A program made the position numbers and the translations under genes. The notes under the pieces are model-generated. The model made no database searches. It saw only the letters and a list, made by a program, of their open reading frames with translations, and was not told the origin of the DNA. Below, piece by piece: positions 8,046 to 17,200 of a stretch of DNA of 64,000 nt. The first letter of the stretch is position 1. Each line of letters opens with the position of its first letter. The DNA is from DASXUX01 sp036504595 (lineage in GTDB: Bacteria; Planctomycetota; SZUA-567; H5-PLA8), in NCBI GenBank assembly GCA_036504595.1, contig DASXUX010000020.1, positions 62,001 through 126,000 of the forward strand, written 5' to 3'.

Positions 8046-8861
8046 TCAAACCACGCTGGGCGAAATCACAGGCGCCGTTTGCAGGATCTCGACGCGCTGC
8101 GTGCCTTGCGGCGGGATGACCTGTTCCAGCACGAAGGGTCCCTGTGCGGCATAGAAGTCCACCACCATCGCATCGTTGGCTCGGCCGATGCTCAGCACGC
8201 TCGCAGCGCCCGGCGTCCGGATGAGATGAACGTTGCGGATCGCGCGGAATAACGGCGCCCCAGGCCGCACCTCCAGCGCTTGGGCAATGTGAGCCGGAGC
8301 GACCACCGCGCTGAAACGCTGCCGGCCGCCGTCCATTCGCAACTTATACTGGTCGGCCAACAAATGCAGCAGCGAGCAGTTCTCCAGATTCAACCTGTCG
8401 ATTCCCGGGACCAGCAGCGCGTGCAGCCAATCGTATTCGTAGAAAGCGGCCACGCCATTCACCCGCCGCATGCGTTCCAGCATGACCCAACCGCCCGGCG
8501 GATTGCTCCCGCCGGTCAGCATGCACGACGAAACCCGCTCGACATGCAGGACTTTTGTCTCGAGCCGCAGTTTCTGCTCCCGCAGCGCGTCGCTGGTTCC
8601 AATCATTGAGAACAGGCCCACCGGCGACGGCGGTTCAGTGACAAAGGCACCCTTGCCGCGATGTTTCCTGACCAGCCCCTCGCGCACGAGGCCTTCCAGC
8701 GCCTGGCGCACGGTTGGGCGCGTGACACCATACGTGCGACAGAGCTCGTGTTCGCTGGGAAGCTTTCCACCGGGCACATGGGTGCGCGCCAGGATCTCGC
8801 CTCGCAGGATGTCCTGCAACTGCTGATACAGCGGAACGGGTGACGCGGTATCGAGACGCAT
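8046..8861 (-). CDS. GntR-family (HutC/UTRA type) transcriptional regulator
   Basis: A 271-aa repressor-type protein. The N-terminal winged helix is clear (VPLYQQLQDILRGEIL, then LPSEHELCRTYGVTRPTVRQ and GKGAFV), followed by a UTRA effector-binding domain (residues about 95-250) of the HutC subfamily. ATG 8861 is preferred; a TTG at 8885 would add eight residues. The ligand cannot be told from sequence. The gene precedes a GT39 transferase on the same strand. In the upstream 200 bp there is a small inverted repeat, TTGTCATAACAA (8962-8973), that could be an operator, but it is too short to assert. Confidence 0.88.
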   Translation of the reverse strand: MRLDTASPVPLYQQLQDILRGEILARTHVPGGKLPSEHELCRTYGVTRPTVRQALEGLVREGLVRKHRGKGAFVTEPPSPVGLFSMIGTSDALREQKLRLETKVLHVERVSSCMLTGGSNPPGGWVMLERMRRVNGVAAFYEYDWLHALLVPGIDRLNLENCSLLHLLADQYKLRMDGGRQRFSAVVAPAHIAQALEVRPGAPLFRAIRNVHLIRTPGAASVLSIGRANDAMVVDFYAAQGPFVLEQVIPPQGTQRVEILQTAPVISPSVV

Positions 8862-9086
8862 AGTTGTCTCATCCCTTCTTTCCAAGCCGGTCTGCCAGCG
8901 CGCTCAAATAGCGCGGGATTGGCCATCTCGGTCGTTACTGAGATGACTCCAGCATGTCCAGTTGTCATAACAAGTCAATTGAAAAGCATAAAACCTAAGG
9001 CAGATTCTAAGTCGTGTCAGATCAAGAAGTTGTCTGTAGACCGAACAGGAGTATCTCGAATTTAGCGCGTGACGAGGAGGATCCCT

Positions 9087-10346
9087 TTACTTCTCAGGCT
9101 GTTGGGGCTGTCCCTTTGCCAGCATGGCTCGGACGCAGAGTTCCTTCAGTGTGCGGCGGTCTTCCGAAGACAGTTCGGTGAATTCCAGCCCCATCTGCCA
9201 GTGACCGGAGAGATCCTTGATGGCTTTGATGCGGCACAAGGCATGTACTTGGTGGCCCACTTGATCGCCGACCGTGATCCGCGCAAAAACCCCTTGGCGC
9301 AAAAGATCCTCCGGCCGAGCCTGCGTGCTTGGCGAACCGTAAATCAGCAGGCCGCCTTCACTGATGTTCTTCGTGACGCCCTGATGGACCACCTGTTCGA
9401 TCGGCCCCGTGAAGCGCGTACAGAGTTGGTAGGTGGTGGGAATTTCACAGTCGTAGCGGATGAAACGGCGGGACTGCGCGGCATGGTGCCGCCGCAGGCC
9501 GCTCAGGTGCTTCGTGATCACGTCTTCGCGAGCGAGAAAAACTTCGACTTTCTTGTTGCACGCCTTTTCAATTTCCTGCACCACTGCTGGCATCAGTGGC
9601 GTCGCAGCCGCGATGCAAACCATGCGCGAGGAGGTGTCAAAAGGCACGAAATTATAGCGCATCAGCAGCGGCATCGGGAAGACAGCGCACAGATCGTCGG
9701 TGATCTCCGCTTCGGCCAAATCCGTGACCGGCAGGCCCGACTGCAGGGCCAAGGCACGGCACAGCACGTCGGCGCTCACGACGCCGCTGCCGACCAGATA
9801 ACGCCCCAGGCGCTGGCCTTTCAGACGCGCCAGCTTGGCGGCCTCATCCATCTGCGCGTCCGTCACGTACCCCATCTGGATCAAGACCGTCCCTAAGCGC
9901 CGCTTGCTGGACATTGCATCGGCCGCCCCCGGTTTGGGAATCGGGGCGGTCGTGCGGGGCATGGGCTTGGGCGTGCTGACCGGCGGCTGCTTGATCGACG
10001 CGCGCGCGTTGCGCAGTTGTTCCTGTTGCGATGGAGAAAGACGAGTAAAGTTCAGGTGAATTTCGCTGTACTTGGGCCGCTCAACGATCAGGTTGACCAG
10101 CGCGTCAAGCTCCAGTGTTCCGACGCGCGGATGGCCCTCGAAACGAATCTGCAACGGGCGTTGGGGTGCGAGAACCCGTTTCCACTGTTCGAGCGTGATG
10201 GGGGGCAAGACGCGCAGGTCCGCAGCCGCAGTGCAACCGGCCTCATACAGTTCGAGCAGCGCGCAAGGCAAATCCGGCAACGTTGGGAAACGCAGCCGCA
10301 TCGTTCCGGGTGTCTGAGGTGCTTGACCGTCTGCCATGCGTCTCAT
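9087..10346 (-). CDS. MshEN-PilZ protein, probable dual-site c-di-GMP receptor
   Basis: A 419-aa soluble protein. Residues 1-115 are an unrecognised domain. A Pro-rich linker follows, then a GspE/MshE N-terminal domain (about 145-285) and a C-terminal PilZ domain (about 300-405). The MshEN motif QRLGRYLVGSGVV...LCRALALQ fits the RLGxxLxxxG...LxxALxxQ c-di-GMP-binding pattern. PilZ has RRFIR (RxxxR) and NISEGG ((D/N)xSxxG), so both modules look competent to bind the nucleotide. No ATPase domain is present, so this is not a pilus motor. A related MshEN-PilZ tail is fused to hemerythrin at 28381-29781. Confidence 0.85.
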   Translation of the reverse strand: MRRMADGQAPQTPGTMRLRFPTLPDLPCALLELYEAGCTAAADLRVLPPITLEQWKRVLAPQRPLQIRFEGHPRVGTLELDALVNLIVERPKYSEIHLNFTRLSPSQQEQLRNARASIKQPPVSTPKPMPRTTAPIPKPGAADAMSSKRRLGTVLIQMGYVTDAQMDEAAKLARLKGQRLGRYLVGSGVVSADVLCRALALQSGLPVTDLAEAEITDDLCAVFPMPLLMRYNFVPFDTSSRMVCIAAATPLMPAVVQEIEKACNKKVEVFLAREDVITKHLSGLRRHHAAQSRRFIRYDCEIPTTYQLCTRFTGPIEQVVHQGVTKNISEGGLLIYGSPSTQARPEDLLRQGVFARITVGDQVGHQVHALCRIKAIKDLSGHWQMGLEFTELSSEDRRTLKELCVRAMLAKGQPQQPEK

Positions 10347-10541
10347 ACTCGCTATGACTGCCGCCAGATAGCGATGCCTACGCCGTACACACGGTACTAT
10401 ACCGCGGTACGCAAGTCTTGCATCTTAGAACCGAAAGTCCAGCCTGCAAAGCTGAGAAAGTCGAGGTCGTCTTGGTCCCCGGCGCCACAGGCCATCGACT
10501 TTCTGGACTTCTGGACTCTCGACTCTAGACTCTCTTCCGGC
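10347..10541. repeat. Intergenic spacer with inverted heptamer-like repeats
   Basis: The spacer between the MshEN-PilZ gene and the divergent GT4 gene contains GAAAGTCCAG and AGAAAGTCGAG on the left and TCGACTTTCTGGACTTCTGG on the right, followed by CTCGACTCTAGACTCTC. The two sides are complementary and could fold into a hairpin. No clear promoter is visible. Confidence 0.55.
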
Positions 10542-11687
10542 ATGGACCGATCACTGACAATCCTTCACCTCATTTCCCTCATGGGCATGGGCGGCCGTTG
10601 CGCCACCGCCCTCCGGCAGGTGCGTCTGCTGTCGGCGCGCGGCCATCGCGTGCTGGTTGGCTGCATCCGTGGCTCGGCCGCCGCCAGTCGAGCCCGCGAG
10701 ATGGGGGCGATCGTCTGTGATGACTTTCGTTTTCGTCGTGGCTTTCGGCCGCTGGATTTTCTGCATGACTGCCGCCTGCTGAAATCGCTGTGCCGCGAGC
10801 ACGGCGTCTCCGTCGTCCATGCGCATGTCTCCCAGGAATCCTGGGTGGCATGCCTTGGCGCAAGGCTCTGTCGCCCTCGCCCGGTTGTCATTCGCAGTCG
10901 CGGGGTGGTCGTTCCCGTAGCGCCGCATCTTTTCAATCGGTGGATGCACAACTCGCTCACCGGCCGGCTGATCGTTCCCTCGCGCGTCATCTATGACCGA
11001 ATGTCCAATCTGCCCGGCTTTAGTCCCGGCAAGATCGTCCTGCTGCCCGACGGCGTGGACATCGAGCGCTTCTCGCCGGCCGTGGACGGTTCGACGATTC
11101 GCGCTGAGTTCAACATTCCATTCGACGCGCCGCTCGTCGCGATGGTCGCGCGCCTGGAACGCGTCAAAGGCCACGAGGTGTTCTTCCAAGCACTGGTGAC
11201 GTTGCGCAAGGCTGTGCCCAATGTTCGAGGGCTTTGCGCGTGCGATGAGCGCACTCCCGGCGAGTATGACAAAGCCGTTCGCCGCGCCCGGGAATTGGGG
11301 TTGGGCGAAGAACTGCTATCGTTCACTGGCATGCGCAACGACGTCGAGAAGATCGTTGCCGCGGCCAATGTGATCGCGCTGCCCTCGCTGGGATCGGAAG
11401 GCTCCAGTCGCGTGGCGCTTGAAGCCGCCGCCAGCGCCCGCCCGATTGTCGCCAGCTCCGTCGGCTGCCTGCCAGAGGTCGTCGTGGACGGAAAGACCGG
11501 CCTGATCGTTCCGCCCGGCGACGCGCCCGCCCTGGCCGCGGGACTCGCAGGAATTCTGCAAGCGCCCACGCTGGCCAGGGAGATGGGCTGCGCCGCCCGC
11601 GCCCGCGCCGAAGAGCTCTATGACGAACGGAAGATGGCCGAGAAGTTGGAGCAAGTTTACCGCGGCCAAACGGAACGCGGTTCGTAG
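10542..11687 (+). CDS. Glycosyltransferase family 4
   Basis: A 381-aa GT-B fold retaining glycosyltransferase. The N-terminal Rossmann half has a glycine-rich loop after ILHLISLMGMGG. The C-terminal half carries LLPDGVDIERFSP and VAMVARLERVKGHE, and the donor-binding block SEGSSRVALEAAASARPIVAS (E-x7-E type). It probably transfers a sugar from a nucleotide donor during exopolysaccharide or glycolipid assembly. ATG 10542 is used because the upstream open frame is repeat DNA. Its stop is 10 bp from the convergent SUFU gene. Confidence 0.9.
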   Translation: MDRSLTILHLISLMGMGGRCATALRQVRLLSARGHRVLVGCIRGSAAASRAREMGAIVCDDFRFRRGFRPLDFLHDCRLLKSLCREHGVSVVHAHVSQESWVACLGARLCRPRPVVIRSRGVVVPVAPHLFNRWMHNSLTGRLIVPSRVIYDRMSNLPGFSPGKIVLLPDGVDIERFSPAVDGSTIRAEFNIPFDAPLVAMVARLERVKGHEVFFQALVTLRKAVPNVRGLCACDERTPGEYDKAVRRARELGLGEELLSFTGMRNDVEKIVAAANVIALPSLGSEGSSRVALEAAASARPIVASSVGCLPEVVVDGKTGLIVPPGDAPALAAGLAGILQAPTLAREMGCAARARAEELYDERKMAEKLEQVYRGQTERGS

Positions 11688-11697
11688 GTCGTTGTGG

Positions 11698-12483
11698 TTA
11701 CTTCCCTTCCTCGCAAATCATCCGGAAGGCGTTCTCCCATAGGCGGTTGAAGTCGCGCCGGCGCGTCAGGCACAGCCGCAGCGGATCGCTCACCGGGTAC
11801 ACGCCGCCGGCACGCAACGCCTCCAGCAGCACGCGGCGGCCGTCGGCAAGCTCAGGGTTGACTTTCGTCGCGAACTCCATCTCCGCATCGCTGATGCCCA
11901 TCAGCAGCAGCATGTGAAACGGCCCGCCGCCGGCGTCCAGCTTGTGCGGGACCGATTCGTCGGGCTTCGCCACCAGCCAATGCTTCGGGCACGGACCCTG
12001 ATCGGGAACAGTGAGCGTGATCAGTTCGCCGGGCGTGAGCGGTTTACCGCTGCTCAGCATCATTTGCGCTGCCGCCGAAAGCACGGCCAGCGCCGGTGCG
12101 CTCTCGGGCTGGTGCCAGTTGACGATCAGTTCGATCTGTGAAGCACGACCGCGCTGAAGCGTTACCTGTGAAAGACCGTGTGTGACGCAGATCCAATTCA
12201 CATGGTCCGGATGCGGTGCGTACTGCGCCAGACAGTAGCCCAGCTTGCTGCCGGCTTGCAGCGTGACGGGATCGCCGGCCGGCGTAAAGACGCGGCCTCT
12301 GGGCTGCAGCACGCCGAAAATCTCGCTGTACTTGCGATCGCGCGCAATCCAGCCTCTCGCAGTGGCGGTGAAAACGGTCGCGCGCGCGCTGCGCTTTTTC
12401 TTGGCCGACGCCGCCCGGGTTGGTCGGCGGCTTTTGGCCGGTACGCGCGCCGGAGAACTGGAATGTGCATGTTTCGTAGGCAT
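11698..12483 (-). CDS. Suppressor-of-fused (SUFU) domain protein
   Basis: A 261-aa protein. The first 45 residues are very basic and low-complexity (Ser/Ala/Lys/Arg). The remainder has the pattern of the bacterial SUFU domain: VNWICVTHGLSQVTL, ELIVNWHQ, a LTPGELITL segment and FHMLLLMGISDAEMEFA near the end. Bacterial SUFU proteins have no proven function; several act as immunity or adaptor proteins. The ATG follows the stop of the sigma-54 activator gene by two bases, so the two are almost certainly translationally coupled. The basic N-terminal tail is unusual and suggests nucleic-acid contact. Confidence 0.75.
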   Translation of the reverse strand: MPTKHAHSSSPARVPAKSRRPTRAASAKKKRSARATVFTATARGWIARDRKYSEIFGVLQPRGRVFTPAGDPVTLQAGSKLGYCLAQYAPHPDHVNWICVTHGLSQVTLQRGRASQIELIVNWHQPESAPALAVLSAAAQMMLSSGKPLTPGELITLTVPDQGPCPKHWLVAKPDESVPHKLDAGGGPFHMLLLMGISDAEMEFATKVNPELADGRRVLLEALRAGGVYPVSDPLRLCLTRRRDFNRLWENAFRMICEEGK

Positions 12484-12485
12484 AA

Positions 12486-14069
12486 TTACCGCGTCTCTTC
12501 ATCGTCCAGGGCGTCGGCAGCAAGCTGTTCATCCGTCGCCAGGCCGTAGCGTGTCATTTTGCGGTGCAGGGTTGAGCGATGCACCGCCAGCCGCCGGGCC
12601 GCTTCCGAAATGTTGCCGCCGGTAATCGACAGCGTGCGCAGGATAATCCGCTTCTCTTCCTCGTCGAGCGTGAGCACCTCGCCTTCCTGCGGCCGCCGCA
12701 TGGCTTCCGCATCGGGAGGAACGAAGCCCGCCAGGGGCTTTTCGAAGCGCTGTGCCGCCCCTGCAGGAGCGTTCTGTTGCGCGAGCATGGCCTTGAACTG
12801 CTCGGCCGTGTAGGTTTCTGTCAACTTCGGCACGGGAACGGCCTGCGGTCCCAGCGTCGCCCGCAGAATCTCGGGTGGCAGGCTGCCGGGCTGAATCGCC
12901 ACGGTGTCTTCGAACACCACGGCCCGTTCGATCGCGTTGCGCAGTTCGCGCACGTTGCCGGGCCAGTTGTACTTGAGCAGCACATCGAGCGCGTCCGCAG
13001 CCATGCGTGTCGCGCGCGTGTGGCCATCTTTGCGGGCGTCGTCCAGGAAGAACTGCGCCAGCGGCCCGATGTCTTCGACGCGATCGCGCAACGGTGGCAC
13101 TTCGAGCACCAGAATCGCCAGCCGGTAATACAGATCGGTGCGGAACGTGCCCGTCCGCAGGTTCTGTGTGATGTTCTGGTTCGTGGCCGAGATCACGCGG
13201 ACATTGACGTGAATGGTCCGGTCTCCGCCCACGCGCCGGATCTCGCGGTTCTCGATCGCGCGCAGCAGGCGCACCTGCATGTCGGGGCGCATTTCCCCGA
13301 TTTCGTCCAGAAACAGCGTGCCGTTGTGCGCTTGTTCGAAGCAGCCCGTTCGCCGCGCGATAGCGCCGGTGAACGAGCCCTTTTCGTGCCCAAACAACTC
13401 GCTCTCCAACAGCGTTTCCGGGATCGCCCCGCAGTTGATCGCAACGAATGGCCCGCGTTTCCGCACGGAGTTGAAGTGAATCGCGCGCGCCAGCACTTCC
13501 TTGCCGCTGCCGCTCTCGCCGAGAACCAGAACGTCCGAATCGCTGGCGCTGGCGCGGTGGGACTGCTCGACCACGGCGCGCATACGCGGCGAGTGGGCAA
13601 TGATCTGCTCGAAACCATGGGCCTGGACCAGCGCGCCCTCCAGCACCTGGACGCGCGTGCGCAGATCGCGCTGCTGAATGCCGTTGCGGAGGATCGCGTG
13701 CAGGCGATCGAAATCAAAGGGTTTGGTCAGAAAGTCGTAAGCGCCCTTGCGCATGCAATCGACCGCCAGATCCACACTGCTGGCGGCCGTCATCATGACA
13801 ATGGGCATGTCCGAATCGACATGGTGCAGTTCGGCAAGAACCGCAGTGCCATCCTTGCCGGGAAGCATGACGTCAAGAAGCACAATGTCCGGCTCAAGCT
13901 CGCCTATGCGGCTGAGCGCTTCTTCACCCGTGAGAATAATCTGGACATCAAAGCCCTCCCGCTGAAGCTGAAAGCGGAGCAACCGCCCGAAGTTGGGATC
14001 GTCTTCGACGACCATAACCCGGCGCGGCGGACTGCCTTCAGCGGCTGGAGTAGGCGGCAATTCGCTCAT
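12486..14069 (-). CDS. NtrC-family sigma-54 response regulator
   Basis: A 527-aa transcription activator. Receiver domain (residues 15-130) has acidic pair VEDD, phospho-acceptor in VLLDVMLPG and Lys in LTKPFD. The AAA+ domain (about 155-390) has Walker A GESGSGKE, the sigma-54 contact loop as GSFTGA instead of GAFTGA, and Walker B LFLDEIGEM. The C-terminal Fis-type helix-turn-helix is GGNISEAARRLAVHRSTLHR. Between AAA+ and HTH there is an extra-long linker of about 75 residues. ATG 14069 is chosen because of GGGGAG just upstream. No partner histidine kinase is encoded next to it; the SUFU gene is coupled downstream. Confidence 0.95.
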   Translation of the reverse strand: MSELPPTPAAEGSPPRRVMVVEDDPNFGRLLRFQLQREGFDVQIILTGEEALSRIGELEPDIVLLDVMLPGKDGTAVLAELHHVDSDMPIVMMTAASSVDLAVDCMRKGAYDFLTKPFDFDRLHAILRNGIQQRDLRTRVQVLEGALVQAHGFEQIIAHSPRMRAVVEQSHRASASDSDVLVLGESGSGKEVLARAIHFNSVRKRGPFVAINCGAIPETLLESELFGHEKGSFTGAIARRTGCFEQAHNGTLFLDEIGEMRPDMQVRLLRAIENREIRRVGGDRTIHVNVRVISATNQNITQNLRTGTFRTDLYYRLAILVLEVPPLRDRVEDIGPLAQFFLDDARKDGHTRATRMAADALDVLLKYNWPGNVRELRNAIERAVVFEDTVAIQPGSLPPEILRATLGPQAVPVPKLTETYTAEQFKAMLAQQNAPAGAAQRFEKPLAGFVPPDAEAMRRPQEGEVLTLDEEEKRIILRTLSITGGNISEAARRLAVHRSTLHRKMTRYGLATDEQLAADALDDEETR

Positions 14070-14185
14070 AGTCTCCCCAAAAGACAAATTTTACCGTTTC
14101 CGGCTCCACTTGTCTACTTATACGGGACTCTTTGTCGGCCGCCGTCCCTAAACACCAGCCTGAGAAGATCCAGCGGCTGGAACAA

Positions 14186-14210
14186 GAAGGGCCTCCAACG
14201 GAGGCCCTTC
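14186..14210 (-). terminator. Intrinsic terminator behind the 16-Ig gene
   Basis: A perfect stem GAAGGGCCTCC / GGAGGCCCTTC with a 3-base loop, followed on the minus strand by TTGTT. It lies 28 bp past the stop of the Ig-repeat gene and before the NtrC-type gene. Confidence 0.8.
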
Positions 14211-14237
14211 CTGCAAGGCTACTGCTTGCCGGTGCTG

Positions 14238-17200
14238 TTAAGGAGCGCTCGCCGGATCAACCTTCGTGGCTCTGGCGACGCCGGTCTTTTGCTGCTTGGC
14301 GTTGTATGTCACCAGTTTGCGGCTTTCGTAAACCGTATTGTTCAACAGGATCCAGATTCGAATCTGCTTTGACTGATTGCTCTGGGTCTTGTTCGTCAGG
14401 TCGGAGTACTGCGCCAGCGCTGCCTTGAGATTTCCGGCGAGCTTAACGGTGAAGCGAGCGTCTTCGCTTTTGGCGGAAGACTTCACCATAATGCGGTTCT
14501 GTCCGTCCGCAGCAGTGCCCCGGGAATTGAGCGTGAAATTCTGCTTCGCACCACCGGCCACGACTGTCACCGCCTTGCCGGACAGGTCCACCGGTCCGAG
14601 CGGCAGCGTGCCGTTCACCTGGATTTGGTCCTTGGTGGAACTGGCGCTCTTGAAGTCCAGCCTGACCTGCAACGATGTGATGTTCAGAGCTTGAATAACC
14701 CCGGCCTTCGCGCCCGGTCCGAAAGGCGTCGAATTGGGATCCCCTGGGTCGGTGCCCAAGATCTTCTCGAGTTCGTTGGGGAAACCGTCGCCGTCGAGGT
14801 CATCGGGCATCTCGGCGATGGAAATCGTCAGCGTCTCCGTGTCCGCCGGACCAAAGGCGTTGCTGACATTCAGATTGACGATGAACACGTTTTGCAGAGT
14901 GGGGACGCCGCTAATGACGTTGCCGCTGAGCGTCAGGCCGGGTGGCAGCGGCGACGCTGAGTACTCGATGGGCGTCAAACCTGCGGCCACAATCGTATAA
15001 GTGAACGGCACGCCGACCATTCCGGCCGCCGTCAAGGGGCTGGTAATCTTTGCTGCGCCACTGACGACGTGGATAACCAGATTCACCTTCGCTTCGCCAC
15101 CTCCATTGGAGGCCGAGAGCGGCACGACGAAGTCTCCGATCGCGGTCGGTGTGCCGCTGATCACGCCCGACGCCCCGGTCGCTCCGGAAGCGGGGGTGAT
15201 CGCCAGAGAAAGACCCGGGGGTAGATTGCTCGCGGCGATCGTCGTCGCGACATTGGTTGCCGTGATGTTATAGGGCGTGAACGGCTGGCCGAGAATGGCG
15301 GTGATGTCCAGTGGAGTACTGGTGATCACCGGAGCGATTGGTTTGGCCCCGAACACCGTTAGTAGGAGAACCGCCGGTGGGCTGGTGCCGAGGTTGTTCG
15401 TGGCACTGAGGCTAACCGGGTAGGTGCCTACCGCGGCTGCCGAGGTCACGGTGCCTTGGATCACTCCCGTGTTAATATCGACCTGCAATCCCGGCGGAAG
15501 TCCTGAGGCGCCGAAATTCGAGATGGGGCCATTGACCGAAGTGATCTGGTACGTGAACGCCGTGTTCAGGAAGGCTGATGCTTTGAGCGGGCTGGTAATA
15601 GCCGGACCGCCTTGCACATCGGAGATGGCCACCACTACGTCCGCCGTACCCGTACCGATGGTGTTGGTGGCGCTGACCGTCATTTGCGTCGAACCGCTCG
15701 TTGTGGGCGTGCCCGACACGAAATTCGTAGAACCTGGCGGGTTGAGACCCGGCGGCAGGTTTGAGGCTCCAAAGGTTGTTGGATTGTTGCTGGCCACGAT
15801 CGTGTAGGTCAGCGGCGTACCCTTCACTCCTGTCAGGACGAGATTACTCAAAATCGCTGGAGAGCCGGCGGGCGAGGAAATGCCAATGACCAGCGTTGCA
15901 GTTGCCGACCCGACGCCGTTGCTGGCGCTGATGGTCACTTCGGTCGTGCCGCCGATAATTGGAGTGCCCGAAATACTTGCGCCATTTAGAGCCAGATCAC
16001 TCGGCAAGCCGATCGCCGTGAAGCTGTTTGGATTTCCCGTGGCTGTGATCGTATATGGGGAAATCGGCGTGTTGACGTTCCCGGACAGCGTCAGCGGGCT
16101 GGTAATCGTGACTGGATTAACCTGGATCTTGTAAACCTGCGAAACGGGTTGACCCGCGTTCGCCGCGTTCTCGGCAAAGACTGTGACGGTTAAGGTGTGC
16201 AACGGCGTGCCGGTGAAGATTCCGGTTGCCGACTTGTTCGCGCTGGGCCCCTGTACGAAGGTGATGCCGCTGCCTGCAAGGCTGGCGGGATCTACGGTAA
16301 GAATCGGCGGCGGAAACCCAGTCACGTCAAACTGAAGTTTGAAACTGGAGTCGCCCACGGTTGTCACCGCTGCGGGAACTGCTGGCGCAGTGAACACCGG
16401 CGGCTCCATCACGGTGATGTTCAATGTCTTGGTCGCTGTCGAGGCCTGGTTCGACGCGCTGATCGTAAATGAGAACAGTCCAGAATCCGGCGGCGTGCCG
16501 CTCAGAACGTTGGAGTTAAGGGTGAGCCACGCGGGTAACGGAGCGGCATCGTACTGCTGTGGCTGCGATCCAGTCGTCTGTATCTGATAGACGAACAACT
16601 GTGCTTTCAGGCCTGTCACGTTCAGCGGGCTGGTAATCGTCGGCGGAATCTGGTTGATCGTGATCACCAGTATTTCGGCATCTGTGCCGGAAGCGTTGGT
16701 AGCGGTAACCGGAACGTTGTAAACGCCGAACAAGGTTGGCGTTCCGGAGATGACGCCGGTTGCGGGATTCATGAAGAGCCCGTCCGGAAGCCCTTCGGCT
16801 CCAAAGGACGTCGGCGAGTTGCTCGCGGTAAGCTGATACGTGAAGGGAGCGACCGCGGACCACGAGACCGTTTCGGCGCCCGTGACCGCGAGTGGACTGG
16901 TGATGTCCGGCGCCGCTGGGTTCCGCGGGTTGATTGTGATCTTCAGCGTTGCCGTGCCGGTGCTGCGGCCATTGGATGCCGAGATAGTCGCACTGTAATC
17001 CACCGGATTGACGTTGTGGGTATCGACCGGAATTCCGGAGATGATACCGGTGCGCGTATCCACCGTCAGTCCCGCCGGAAGATTCGCCGCGCCAAATTCG
17101 TTGGGCCCGCCCGAGCCGAGAATTCTGTAGCTAAACGGCACGCCCACGCTTCCCGTCGCCGTCAGCGGACTGACGATGCTGACCGACGCGATGGTGAACA

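Noticed and set aside
8962..8973. TTGTCATAACAA as GntR operator.
   Set aside because: Arms are only 4 bases and occur once; it does not fit the HutC-type consensus well enough to list.
12579..14372. Long plus-strand open frame opposite the NtrC-type gene (about 600 codons).
   Set aside because: The minus-strand frame has all expected NtrC motifs; the plus-strand translation has none and is a by-product of high GC at third codon positions.
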